Source: Liolophura sinensis
Lineage: Eukaryota > Mollusca > Polyplacophora > Chitonida > Chitonidae
Length of the DNA stretch: 64,000 nt
Reading direction: 5' to 3'
NCBI RefSeq assembly: GCF_032854445.1
Contig: NC_088295.1
Span: forward strand, 66,879,249 to 66,943,248
Both the position numbers and the translations under genes were made by a program. This document shows positions 25,201-34,051 of the stretch, in pieces. Numbering within the stretch: position 1 is the first letter of the stretch; every line of letters starts with the position of its first letter. The notes under the pieces are model-generated. The model was not told the DNA's origin and made no database searches. It worked only from the letters and a program-made list of their open reading frames with translations.

Positions 25201-26994
25201 CTGAAGATATTCTGAGGAGCTATGATGTGGATATATCAAATGATTCACAGATGACATGTTTCCATTCTGTAGATATTCTGAGGAGCTATGATGTGGATAT
25301 ATCAAATAATTCACAGATAACATGTTTTCATTCTGCAGATATTCTGCAGAGCTATGATGTGGATATATCAAATGATTCACAGATAACTTGTTTTCCATTC
25401 TGATGGAAACTTGTTTTCAATTCTGTAGATATTCTGAGCAAAGATGTGGATATATCAAATTATTCACAGATAACTTGGTTTCCATTCTGTAGATATTCTG
25501 AGCAGCTTAGATGTTGATATAATTATATGAACTACAAATGACTGTTTTTCCATTCTTTAGATATTCTAAGGAGCTATAATGTGGACATATCAGGCGATGA
25601 CTTCCACAAACTGGCGATGAAGTACGATCTACAGGAGTCTGGGAGATTCTCCTATGTGGAGTTCCTCCGACATTTCGTCCTGACGCTTAAACCACAGGAA
25701 GACAGAAGCAGGCTGAACAGGGAGAAAATGTTACAACCAAAGATTGCAGTAAGTCCAAGTACAGCTGTACATACGTCATAATTAATGCTAAAAGTGTTGA
25801 CTTGATACCCACCATGTGCATCCTTGTGTTCCTTACTCAGGGATGATAAAAGGGGTGAGGGGTGTCAGTCATGGCCTCATGTTTATGAGGGTTGTCTTCT
25901 AACAGAACATCTGGCATGTTGGGTCAGTCCCAGCCTCTGACAAGGTATGAATGTCCCTCGCTATCACTGTTCTTGGTGGCAATAATATATAGCCGCTTAT
26001 AGGTGGTCTTAAATCCTGTTGATAGTCAAACACTGCAAGGGCCAATTCCACAAAACTATTTCTGACTGGAGTTAAAATATGAAATACAATTTTAGAGCTT
26101 ATTTTCTCACTTCATTGCAACTTCTTTTACCGAAACTTGGGGATCACTTTGGATTGGAGTTGTATTCAACACCAAAAAGGAGATTGATTTTGAGAACCCG
26201 GACACAGTAGAGGAGTCGGATTCTGAGCAGAACTTTATCATCATCATACTATACTCATTTTAAATGGAGGCCTTAATAGCCAAGCAGTAAATAGCATGTT
26301 GGCACAGAACAATGACTCAGGAGCCTCTCATCAATGCAGTCCCTCTGAGATTCAAGTCCAGCTCATGCATGTTGCCTTCCTCTCAAGTCGTGTGCCATGT
26401 ATGTGGGAAGGCCTGTCAGATGACTGTGTTTTCCCCCATACTCTGTTCGGTTTCCTCCCTACAATAATACTGGCTGTCATGGTGTAGGTGAAATAGAATT
26501 GAGTTTTTGTGTAAAACTCCAATCACCTATTAAAAATTCAGTTTGAAGGGCAAAGCAGATTTTGGTGTAGTAATTATTAAGTACAGATTGAAGGTTCACT
26601 TGTAAAATTTATTATGTGGTTTGTAAAAGTTTCCTTAATTTCAAAGCCATCTTGGGTATTCCTCAATTTGAGCCACAATGTTATCTTATTAATGGGCATA
26701 AATTCCTTTACTCCCTGGCAGATCGACTGCAGTGATGGTGGCCAGCCTTTAATGAATGCCATGACCAGACTACGAAACTGCGTGGTCAAACACTGGAAGG
26801 AGATGCGACGTGCATTCCGTAAGGTAGATGGCGCTAACAGCGGGAGTGTCACTCCCTTGGAGTTTCGACGAATCCTGAAGCAGTTCACCCTTGACCTCTC
26901 TGAGGAGGAGTTTTATCAACTCCTGTCGCACTACGACAACTCCATGGACGGCCAAGTCAGCTACAATGACTTCATTAAAGCTTACTTACAATAA
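4225..26994 (+). CDS. EFCAB6: EF-hand calcium-binding domain protein 6 (EFCAB6), complete, 30 coding exons, 1,539 aa
   Basis: Exons: 4225-4366, 5073-5188, 5483-5602, 5943-6043, 6676-6739, 7382-7518, 8082-8203, 8307-8326, 8916-9023, 9686-9834, 10148-10258, 10621-10741, 11116-11286, 11524-11598, 12000-12160, 13347-13514, 13867-14038, 15397-15654, 16316-16551, 17041-17137, 18957-19075, 20038-20271, 20549-20704, 21057-21249, 21792-21983, 22315-22542, 23607-23804, 24302-24491, 25561-25748, 26722-26994. All borders are GT-AG and every phase fits; the coding length is 4,620 nt. The protein is 13 copies of a two-EF-hand module ('AFxxFDxxxxGxIxxxEFRRLL...TDxQF...VxYxDFLxxF'). Most loops have lost calcium ligands. 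The loop at residues 197-208 (D-Y-N-R-D-G-K-I-Q-Q-H-E) is fully canonical; those at 782, 925 and 1373 are near-canonical. Module pattern and length match vertebrate EFCAB6 (about 1,500 aa), a DJ-1-binding protein reported among inner proteins of ciliary doublet microtubules. A proline-rich linker lies near residues 1285-1320. Exon 8 is a 20-nt microexon; exon 14 uses the less common acceptor AAG. Introns not covered by the repeat entries show nothing recognisable. Confidence 0.9.
7063..7835 (+). repeat. Diverged direct repeats flanking EFCAB6 exon 6
   Basis: About 190 bp at 7,090-7,290 recurs, diverged, at 7,650-7,835. Shared blocks in the same order are 'caggaata', 'tcacatggtt', 'catctaatg'/'tatctaatg', 'acaacatatacatatc'/'acaacatactcatatc', 'cactac' and 'tctgtcc'. 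The copies sit in the introns on either side of the exon at 7382-7518. They may be old transposon copies or a small segmental duplication. Confidence 0.6.
7860..8012 (+). repeat. Degenerate ~30-bp minisatellite
   Basis: Around five imperfect units of the type 'gggcagtgtgagaagtgagt(c)aaatg' lie in EFCAB6 intron 6; stray units also occur at 7,530-7,620. No coding content. Confidence 0.5.
8475..8730 (+). mobile_element. SINE-A copy, diverged
   Basis: It follows the SINE-A order: 'ggctgaagtggttagcatgc' (head), 'aatgacccagaagcctctcac', 'aagttcatgtccagctcat', 'tacatgggaaggtctggcag', 'attcttgagtactgcgtaaaacac' and an A/T tail. It lies in EFCAB6 intron 8, between the microexon and exon 9. Confidence 0.7.
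9023..9310 (+). repeat. Decayed copies of EFCAB6 exon 9 3' edge with its splice donor
   Basis: The real exon edge reads 'gagtacgagtttagaaaa' then ATG|gtaagc. Copies follow at 9,075-9,105 ('aaagtttagacaaatggtaa'), 9,140-9,176 ('gagtacaagtgttgaaaa' then 'aatggtaagcataa') and 9,270-9,305 ('tatttggaaaatgggtaagc'). The 'actgaa' and 'caagac' motifs between them recur too. Donor-like ATGGTAA or ATGGGTAAG survives in each. Spacing is about 67-74 bp, or twice that. Confidence 0.6.
14343..14560. mobile_element. MITE-like element with terminal inverted repeats, diverged
   Basis: The left end 'ttccatgaaaacatttctga' and right end 'tcagaaatggctttagggaa' are reverse-complement related. The internal part is non-coding. 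It belongs with the copies at 23,851 and 29,180, whose ends share 'catttctgact..agtcaaa'. EFCAB6 intron 17. Confidence 0.55.
16830..16975 (+). mobile_element. SINE-related 3' fragment
   Basis: It contains 'gtttactccaggc', 'ttagtgaaatattcttgagt' and a run of short A/T repeats, resembling the distal half of the SINE families in this window. The head is not recognisable. Confidence 0.4.
21505..21605 (+). mobile_element. SINE-A 3' fragment
   Basis: It carries 'ttttcctccaccataatgct', 'ataagtgaaatatttttcag' and 'ggcataaaacactaatcaaa', the ordered 3' blocks of SINE-A. EFCAB6 intron 24. Confidence 0.65.
22790..23272 (+). repeat. ~33-bp minisatellite in EFCAB6 intron 26
   Basis: About 14 imperfect tandem copies of a unit built on 'gactaatccaggacactagc' plus 'catatctgcgttt'. 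Variants (gggttgg, ggactgta) recur in blocks, showing higher-order duplication. There are no spacers between units. Non-coding. Confidence 0.85.
23851..24028. mobile_element. MITE-like element, best-preserved inverted repeats
   Basis: The left end 'catagccatttctgacttaa' continues 'gtcaaaatttt'. The right end, read in reverse complement, is 'caaagccatttctaacttaa' continuing 'gtcaaaatt'. The arms are about 29 bp with roughly two mismatches and enclose about 120 bp of A/T-rich non-coding DNA. This is the structure of a non-autonomous DNA transposon. EFCAB6 intron 27. Confidence 0.7.
24960..25560 (+). repeat. ~67-bp tandem array of the exon 29 5' edge and its splice acceptor
   Basis: Copies begin after an AG at 25,007, 25,074, 25,140, 25,207, 25,273, 25,339, 25,429 and 25,493; the real exon starts at 25,561. 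Steps are 66-68 bp, with one 90-bp step from an insertion. Each copy carries a pyrimidine tract (ttttccattctg), an AG, then 'atattctgaggagctatgat' and more, matching about 35-40 bases of the coding exon. In frame the copies read D-I-L-R-S-Y-D-V-D-I-S, the real exon D-I-L-R-S-Y-N-V-D-I-S. Partial older copies lie near 24,890-24,985. Confidence 0.9.
26038..26150. mobile_element. MITE-like fragment
   Basis: 'aattccacaaaactatttct' and the following 'gactggagttaaaat' and 'acaattttagagcttatttt' match one side of the element at 29,180-29,385. The other arm is not seen. EFCAB6 intron 29. Confidence 0.45.
26267..26535 (+). mobile_element. SINE-A copy, near full length
   Basis: Head 'gaggccttaatagccaagca', then 'caatgactcaggagcctctc', box-B-like 'gagattcaagtccagctcat', 'tatgtgggaaggcctgtcag', 'ttcggtttcctccctacaat' and 'gtaaaactccaatcacctat'. 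The block order matches the full copy at 47,294. EFCAB6 intron 29. Confidence 0.75.
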
Positions 26995-27828
26995 ACCTGA
27001 AATTGTAGACATGTTAGTGAGATTTTTGTGAAGCTGTCATGTAAAGCTACTTAATGAGCGTAATTCAACTAGATGCCGTCTCTACAATCCATCAGCCAAA
27101 TTCTACGAGACACTGATCATGTGGTTAAACTCAGCAAATCAAATGATACTCTATTTGGGCTGTGGATAAGGAAGTTATTTGTGCTTTCATGCCTGCATGT
27201 GAGTAACTTTGGATACCAAGGCTTTTAGTTCTTTTTGTACATCTTACAAATGTATAAGATTACTATGTTCAGGAAAAAGTCAATTACTTGTTTATGTAGA
27301 GTATTTTGGAATAATGTAAGATTGCCAGCCCTCAGTATTACCACCACTGTCTACTATTTGTTTTTATCATGCACTTTGTACATTAGTTCACGTAAAGTAT
27401 CTTCAGTTCCTAATGTCACCATAATTTTTTTTTTTACATTTGTTACATTTTTTTGATAAAGCATATGTGTGAAATGAGTCTTTCATTATCTGAATACTGC
27501 TGCTTAGAATGGCTGATAAAAAAAACCATGACCAAAACAATATTGTTTCTTTCAAATGTTTTAAAGTATGAAAAATTATTTGTTACATATTTCCATATAC
27601 ATGTACATTAAGAAGTGTGTCTTAGACAAATATTAAGTATTTATCTTCCATGTTGTTGTTGTGTACCGGCTGTGATATTTTATACCATTCATATTAAGAC
27701 ATTTACATATGATCCTTGCTGTGTTTGTTATAGATCTATTCATTTTGATAGCTCTTTATCTAGTTTTGCTAAGAAATGTGTGTATTTACATTCATTTGTG
27801 TGAAGCTTTAATGTCTATATTTTGTATG

Positions 27829-27834
27829 AATAAA
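27829..27834 (+). promoter_or_regulatory. EFCAB6 poly(A) signal
   Basis: AATAAA, 835 bp after the stop codon at 26,994, followed by T-rich DNA. It is the first canonical signal downstream, which makes 26,995 to about 27,850 the likely 3' untranslated region. Confidence 0.6.
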
Positions 27835-27854
27835 TTATTCCATTTATTTATACA

Positions 27855-28671
27855 TGGTTCTAAAGATTTATTGTCTTTCTAAAAACTGGATGTCTAAAAT
27901 TATTGGGTTGGTTCCTGTAACATACATGTAACATGGATAATTCAGTTTGCACCATGTAAGAAGCTTAAATACATTCTCATTAACACAGCCTGCACCCTTA
28001 AAGATTTCACTATTACCTGAACAAGCATTCTGGAAATCATGAATTGTCCATTGCCAGTTTAAGACATTTGATTAATACCTATATGTCAAAGAGTACAGTT
28101 GAAGAAAAAAAAAAGCAGCTTTAATTTTGTCAACAATGGATGAAACCATCTGAAACTGTTTGAGGCTGAGCTGAATAGCGTGCCAGTGCAGGCATTGACC
28201 AAGAAGCCTCTCACCAATGTGGTCATTTTGAGTTCATGTCCAGCTCTTGCTGGCTTCCTCTCAGACTGTACATGGAAAGGTCTGCAGCAACATGCGCATG
28301 GTCATGAAAAAGTCATGAGTCCAGTAAACTTACTTGTGATGGACTGACATCACAAATACCGATTCTGTACCATTAGGGGACTAATTATTATATGAGTGCC
28401 ATCAACCAATCTTCTGAAGACCCTTACTTATCAATCAACTGAATCGTGCAGTGCACAACTGACCAAAGCTCAAGCAGCGTTAGTGCTGCAGGCTTGTCAA
28501 GTGTATTGACACCCATTAAATTAAGAAATTCATTTTTTCTGCACTGCTGGAATTTTCACATTTGCTGGGCAATAAAATTATATAATTGTATAAGCAGCAC
28601 AACAACTTGAAAAATGATGACAGTGACTTGTATTTCTGACACAAATAAATGTGGTTGAAGCTGTCCCAAGG
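27855..28671. other. Convergent intergenic region
   Basis: It lies between the 3' ends of EFCAB6 (plus) and SULT-A (minus). Apart from a SINE-A copy at 28,155-28,345 I see no gene or clear signal. Confidence 0.55.
28155..28345 (+). mobile_element. SINE-A 5' part
   Basis: 'gctgaatagcgtgccagtgc', 'ttgaccaagaagcctctcac', 'gagttcatgtccagctcttg', 'tacatggaaaggtctgcagc' and 'aacatgcgcatggtcatg' follow the SINE-A order. The distal half and A/T tail are missing. Confidence 0.7.
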
Positions 28672-28677
28672 TTTATT
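28672..28677 (-). promoter_or_regulatory. SULT-A poly(A) signal
   Basis: TTTATT on the plus strand is AATAAA on the minus strand, about 245 bp past the SULT-A stop codon. Confidence 0.5.
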
Positions 28678-28921
28678 TTTTAACATGGTATCCAAATACA
28701 GTAATACATGTACAATAAGTCAGATTCTTACTATAGCATGTGATACATTATTTAATATTAATATGTAATATTTAATTAGTAATAATAACTAAAATCCCCT
28801 ATACATGTCAGTCCACACGCACAATGTAAACACATAAAAACTAAAAAGCTCAAAACGATGCATTCCTCTATACTCCAGCACCAGGTACATGTACCTCAAA
28901 TGTACATACAATTTTGAAAAC

Positions 28922-31900
28922 TTACTCCTCCTGAGGAGAGAACTCAAAATTGAGGTCAGTATCCCCAAGCTTCTGCTCCAGCAGTTTGTCAACCCTTCCA
29001 CTCATCTCTGCTGTCATGTAGTTCTTCCAATCACCAATTCTCCCTGAAACACCAGAACAAATTGATTTTGTATTTCACTGCTCTATTATACGCTATGAGC
29101 AATGTTTTATACTTATTAATTTGGGATATCAGACAGAATAGAGATGATATCAGACACTTTCACGCCCATCCCGCTAAAGTCAAAAAGACTAAAGTCAAAA
29201 TCTGAATTACAATTTTAGAGCTTATTTTGGGGTATTAGACATTAAAATTTTGACCACCTCACCAATGTTAAAGTAACACAAATGTGATAAACTTGCAACT
29301 TCTTGGACCAACAAAATTTTGCACCGTGATGAGATTTAAAATTTTTGACTTCAGTCAGAAATGGCTGCGTGTAACTGACCCCAGTTGACTTTGATAAAGC
29401 TGTCATAGGATATTAAGTTCATTATGACTTCCAATAGTAATACAAAATGCTTGGAGTTTTCACTTCGTACTTCACAATTTTTCAGTCATATGATGATGAA
29501 GAGGAGTGGTGTGTAATAATGTGTCTTCTTGTGGTAGGGTGAGGCCATGCTGCCAAAGTGACAACACCACTGAAGTATCATGCCGAAGACACCAGACATG
29601 AAACACCACCCAGTCCACATTATACTGACACCAGGCCAACAAGTCCTGTTCCCTTGCTCCAGTGCTGAGTGCAAGCGAGGCAGCAACAAGTACCATTTTT
29701 TGAAGTCTTTGGTATGATCAGACTCGGCTTTGATCCGGATCTCCCGGCCTAGAATAGCAATTCATACTGAAGACACATAAACCTCTTTTAAACAACTGAA
29801 AAAAAAAGAAAATATTTATTTTATGTATCGTGTGGTTTTTCTCCATCGTTCTGATTTCATTACAAGAGTAATCTTCTTCTGTACATGTCTGCACAAACCT
29901 TTCCGGATGAAGTCTGCCTCTCCTTTCCGCTTTAATCCCAGGTTCTCAAACCAGGTATGGTTCACACAGTGATTGGTCTTCATTTTGTGGAAGGTGCAGT
30001 GTTCAGCTATGGCATTCAACCTGTTCCTCTGTAAGATTCTTACCCAGGAACTGGCTGATTTCACGGATCACCCCACGTAGATCCTGTACAATAGCAAATG
30101 CCTCAGTTCCAGCAATTGTTATAATTTTTTTTATCATAAGTCGACATACATTCACATGTATACATGTATTAATTTCACTGTGAAAATAGCTAGCAAATAC
30201 AGTTCCAATATGGCTTATGTGATGTTTTGAATTAAACACTGAAAAATGTACCGGGAAGGGATCAAAGTTCACAAAATATTTTGTACATATCAGAATACAA
30301 TATGATTCATGGTGTCACAATGCAGTTTGAATACTAAATTCTTCACTCCATGAGCTATGGTGGCCCCAAAGGCAAAATGACATCATGGTAAGGGAATGAT
30401 TATCTCCCCTTGGCACGTGAATTTCCCAAGATCTGCTGTGAACATGTCCGATCACTGGCCCTGAAAAGCTATCCTGTTACCATTCATGTGACTGGGGGGC
30501 ACTGTCAGAGCAGCTTAGCTTAAGATTTTATTTGATTTCTTTTGCCAAATCTAGAGTTTTAGTTATTTATTTAATGTTCATGTAAGAACACAATACATAC
30601 ATGAAGGTGTTTACCAGTTTTTGCTATTGACAAATTGCTGTTAATGATTCCGTAGTTATAACAATGTGGTACAGACGGCACAGCTTTGATCGTTTCAGCT
30701 GAAATCCAGTTTATAATATCTCAACAGTTCTCTGAAGTTTCATGTTTGTTACATTTTCACAAACTTCCATCAGACAGATCTTACCTTTTGTAAATCTTCA
30801 TATTTAATGAAAAGAATATTGTTCTCATTCCTGTGCTCCCAGAATTCCCGCACATGTTTCCACCAAGGTGAATAAGGCACTGCAGAGAATAACAAAAACA
30901 TATGTTCAGAAATAACCTTATGATAAACCTTGTTGGATAATGCTGTAAAGACAAAAAAATAGGGCAGTAACTCCATCTAAAACATCACACTAAAGAGAAT
31001 GCTGATTTAAATTTTGTACCAAGCAAGTGAAATAACCAAGAAAAAAGACCAATACTGACTTATTTATTTCTTCAATTGATGTTTTCAGCTGAATTGAGGA
31101 ACATTTCACTTATATGATCGTGTCCGACATTATGATGGGGGGAAACCCACAACCATCTGCAGGCACGTATTGAATGTGTTACAGTAGCTTTCTACTGATT
31201 GTATTGTGAGAAGATTCCCAACTTCCTCTGACTACCTCCTGTCCAATGTTGGTTGCACACTGTGTTCCTGTCAGAGTATCTGGACTCACACAAGATGAAT
31301 GTCAAATGCTGGTCGCACACTGTGTTCATGTCAGAGTATCTGGACTCCTACAGGATGAATGTCCAATGATGTCCTTCAGTTTGTGTTGGCATGTATGTAT
31401 GTGTGCTTGTGTTAGTACGACAACCAGGATTCAAGGATTCCTCAGGTGTGTGTGTATATATACTGTGTTTTCTTGTGGCAGGGTGAGTCCATGCTTCCTC
31501 AAGCATCATGCCAAAGACACCCCCACCCAGTTACATTATGACACAGGGCAAACGAGTCTTGTTTCCTTGCCGTAATCTCTGAGTGCGAAGCAGGGCAGCA
31601 ATAAGCACAGGCTGTAATGTCTTTAGTATGATCCCACTCGGGTTTGATCCCAAGCCTCCTGACTTTGTGGCGGACCCTCCAACTATTAGGCCACCAAAGC
31701 CAAAATTTGTATTGGTAATAATTAGTTTAAGTGGACTTTTTAAATGTTGTTAAACCCTACCCCTACACAGAAATACTGTGTTAAGCAAATTCATACTTAC
31801 ACTGATCACTGAGAAACAGGTTGAAGAACTCTGGAAACTGACCAGTAAATCGAAATGGAAGCAACATCCTGATGAAGTGGTAGTACGATACTATGATATC

Positions 31901-34051
31901 TTTCGGGTTTCTGGCAATGTATATTATCTGCAAAACACTATTCATACATCACTTGAGAGTAATTTTGATTTTTTTTTTTCTTTTTTGCCTAGGCTGAAAA
32001 ACGAAAAGGGAAACTTAATCTAATTTTTCTCTTGTATAAACAAGGAAGTTTTCGCTTTTTCTTCGCTTTTTCTTTCGCTTTTTCTTCTACATAAACTTTC
32101 AAAATATATTCAGCGAGCATTTTGTCATCACCAAAATAGTACAGTACCTTCTAGATAATAGAAACTGTAAATTTTCCAGTCTAGGCTGCATGCAATTGAT
32201 TCCACAGCATAATATTTGCCAGAATGTGGCAGTGTTAGGGAGAATGTACTGGACTTTTCTCCATACATACAAGAGCACACAATCAACCATTTGTTACCAC
32301 CAAGGCCCTAACAACAATGGAAGTAGGGAGAATCTACTGGACTTTCCTCCATACATACAAGAGCACACAGTCAACCATTTGTTACCACCAAGGCCCTAAC
32401 AACAATGGAAGTAGGGAGAATCTACTGGACTTTTCTCCATACATACAAGAGCACACAATCAACCATTTATTACCACCAAGGGCCTGACAATAATGGAAGT
32501 AGGGAGAATCTACTGAACTTTCTCCATACATACACACTGTCCATAAAACTTCACTTACAGAGGACAATATCTGTACAAACTTGAGGAAAGCCATGTGTAA
32601 AACTTCACCTTAGGTTTCTTGACATGAATATCACCTGGTAACAGGTGGAAGGGGAGATGAGATTTTATCAGCCGCGGTGAGGGGTACTTTGCTATGGCCT
32701 CGTACCCAGGGTACTGGAACTCTAGGTATGGGAAGCGATCATCTAACGGGGCAGACCCAGCCCCCTCAAAATCCAGGCCTGTCTGTATCAGGTAAATGAT
32801 CTCCTGGCTCCAGGTTGTTCCTGAAAGTAAATTTGATAATAAGAAAATTATCACTAATATTAGATGTCTGAAATTATTCCAAAATATTTAAGATAGTTGG
32901 AAATTATGGGGTGGGGGGGGGGGGTATTTTTTATTCCAAAATATTTAAGATAGTTGGAAATTATGGGGGGGGGATGGGTATTTTTTATTCCAAAATATTA
33001 AAAATAGTCATAAATTATGGGGGGGGGGGGGCACTGCATAAAAAGTGGATAAAACCCAGATGTTGTAAAGCTGTTCAAAATTGAGAAATATTCACAGAGT
33101 AATATATGTCTTGCTAGTTTCTTGCCTTGCAGATTGCCATAATGCTGGTTCACTGACTAAGGTACCAAGCTACAGACACTGGACAGGACATCTGCCAAGC
33201 ATTGCAGTAGTCTCCCCTTAATGTTCCTGTTGTGAACTGTCATATTGTTAAATAATTTGAAAGCTCATAATTACAGTCTACCTAATGTAAGCAGATCAAG
33301 GCTGCTCTATCGATCATGCCAACATTATTGACGTATATATTTTTTTGAAGTATTATTTACATTTCGCTTATATATGACAGCAGCCAATATCATGATCAGA
33401 GAAACCTGACTGAGCCCTGGGGAAACAAGCCCATCCACAAATTCGTGCAGACCTTTTCACTTCCCCTGCATTAATGACGCGGTTATATCTGAATTACTGA
33501 CATTTAATTAACTGTATTTTATCTGGTTGGAACCGGAACATATTAAGTTCTTCCCTACCTGACCTTGGCCAGCCAACAAGCCAGACATCATCTTCTCTGA
33601 CAGCAAACCTCTCAAGTTCTTCAATATTTTGCCCCACTGTATCAAATAGGACGAAATCTTTGTATTTACAAATAAAAATTCTATGACCAAACGCAGGGAT
33701 TTTCATTTCAACAATTCCTCTTTTTTTCTTTTGGTATTTTTTAAATTCTCTCCTTATGACTGCGAAAAACATAAAAGCTCCTATAAATCCTGAAAAGTAC
33801 ACGAGCCACATTAGCCTGTTCCTTGAGGCTGCATCTGGGGTTGGGTGTTGTGCATAGCCTCTGACACTTGACACACGTTGTGGGCATGGGGGATTAACAC
33901 TGCCGTTGTTGTTGTAATGTCTGCTGTCGACCAAAAGTAGTGTGGACGATTTGCATTCTACACGGCCCAGGCAACGTTTAGAGGCCAATACAGCAGAGCT
34001 AGCGCAGAACCGTGAAGGCAAGCGCCATAACCGCGCTGACAAAGCCATCAT
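28922..34051 (-). CDS. SULT-A: cytosolic-type sulfotransferase with mitochondrial-type leader and membrane anchor; frameshift in exon 5
   Basis: Exons in order: 33559-34051, 32609-32820, 31801-31927, 30785-30879, 29899-30083, 28922-29043. The fold transfers sulfonate from PAPS to a hydroxyl or amine. Visible motifs: PAPS 5'-phosphosulfate loop WPRSGTTW (161-168, Arg replacing the usual Lys), catalytic His219 in KSHLPF, 3'-phosphate motif YIARNPKDIIVSYYHF (Arg241, Ser249), SPWW, and FIRKG-GDWKNY near the C terminus. The N terminus is unusual. Residues 1-66 are rich in Arg, Ser, Ala and Leu, have no acidic residue before 32, and end R-G-Y|A, a mitochondrial-processing-type site. A hydrophobic helix (80-99) and a lysine-rich stretch follow. 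Exon 5 changes frame near 30,020: the first frame stops after EEQVECHS, while the family sequence continues one frame over (NAIAEHCTF). One extra base would explain it. Its donor (AAAG|gtttgt) is also weak. With one base removed the protein would be about 410 aa. It is either a damaged gene or a sequence error. Confidence 0.82.
29180..29385. mobile_element. MITE-like element in SULT-A intron 5
   Basis: The left arm holds 'gactaaagtcaaaatctgaa' and the right arm 'ttttgacttcagtcagaaat' then 'ggctg', reverse-complement related. The internal 'acaattttagagcttatttt' is shared with the fragment at 26,038. Non-coding. Confidence 0.55.
29490..29770 (-). mobile_element. SINE-B copy in SULT-A intron 5
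   Basis: It is paired with the element at 31,430-31,700. Shared ordered blocks on the plus strand are 'tcttgtgg(t/c)agggtgag', 'catgc', 'catgccgaagacac'/'catgccaaagacac', 'cacccag', 'tgctgagtgcaagc'/'tctctgagtgcgaagc', 'ggcagcaa', 'tatgatc' and 'ggctttgatccg'/'gggtttgatccc'. The tRNA-like end is at the high-coordinate side, so it points to the minus strand. Confidence 0.7.
31065..31175 (-). mobile_element. SINE-A 3' fragment
   Basis: The plus strand shows 'ttgatgttttcagctgaatt', 'acatttcacttatatgatcg', 'gacattatgatggggggaaa' and 'cccacaaccatctgcagg', the reverse-complement order of the SINE-A tail. SULT-A intron 3. Confidence 0.6.
31430..31705 (-). mobile_element. SINE-B copy with tRNA-like head
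   Basis: In reverse complement it begins 'ggtggcctaatagttggagg' (box-A-like) and reaches 'cttgggatcaaacccgagtg' (box-B-like) about 50 bases on, then runs through the same body as the copy at 29,490. This is a tRNA-derived retroposon. SULT-A intron 3. Confidence 0.7.
32238..32545 (+). repeat. 88-bp tandem repeat, about 3.5 copies
   Basis: 'gggagaatctactggacttt' recurs at 32,238, 32,326, 32,414 and 32,502, exactly 88 bp apart. Units are over 90% alike by eye, so the array is recent. It lies in SULT-A intron 2. Confidence 0.9.
32870..33035 (+). repeat. ~65-bp repeat with long G-runs, three copies
   Basis: 'ccaaaatatttaagatagtt' + 'ggaaattatgggg' with a run of 7-14 G recurs three times in SULT-A intron 1, 5' of exon 2 on the minus strand. 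The G-runs are on the plus strand and could form G-quadruplexes there. Confidence 0.85.

Noticed and set aside
25153-25398. Minus-strand frame repeating 'NHLIYPHHSSSEYLQNG'
   Set aside because: Antisense reading of the 66/67-bp array; 66 is a multiple of three, so the frame stays open by chance.
30015-30060. A tiny intron (gtaagaatcttacag) inside SULT-A exon 5 that might mend the frame
   Set aside because: It is 15 nt, far below any workable intron, and removing it does not change frame.
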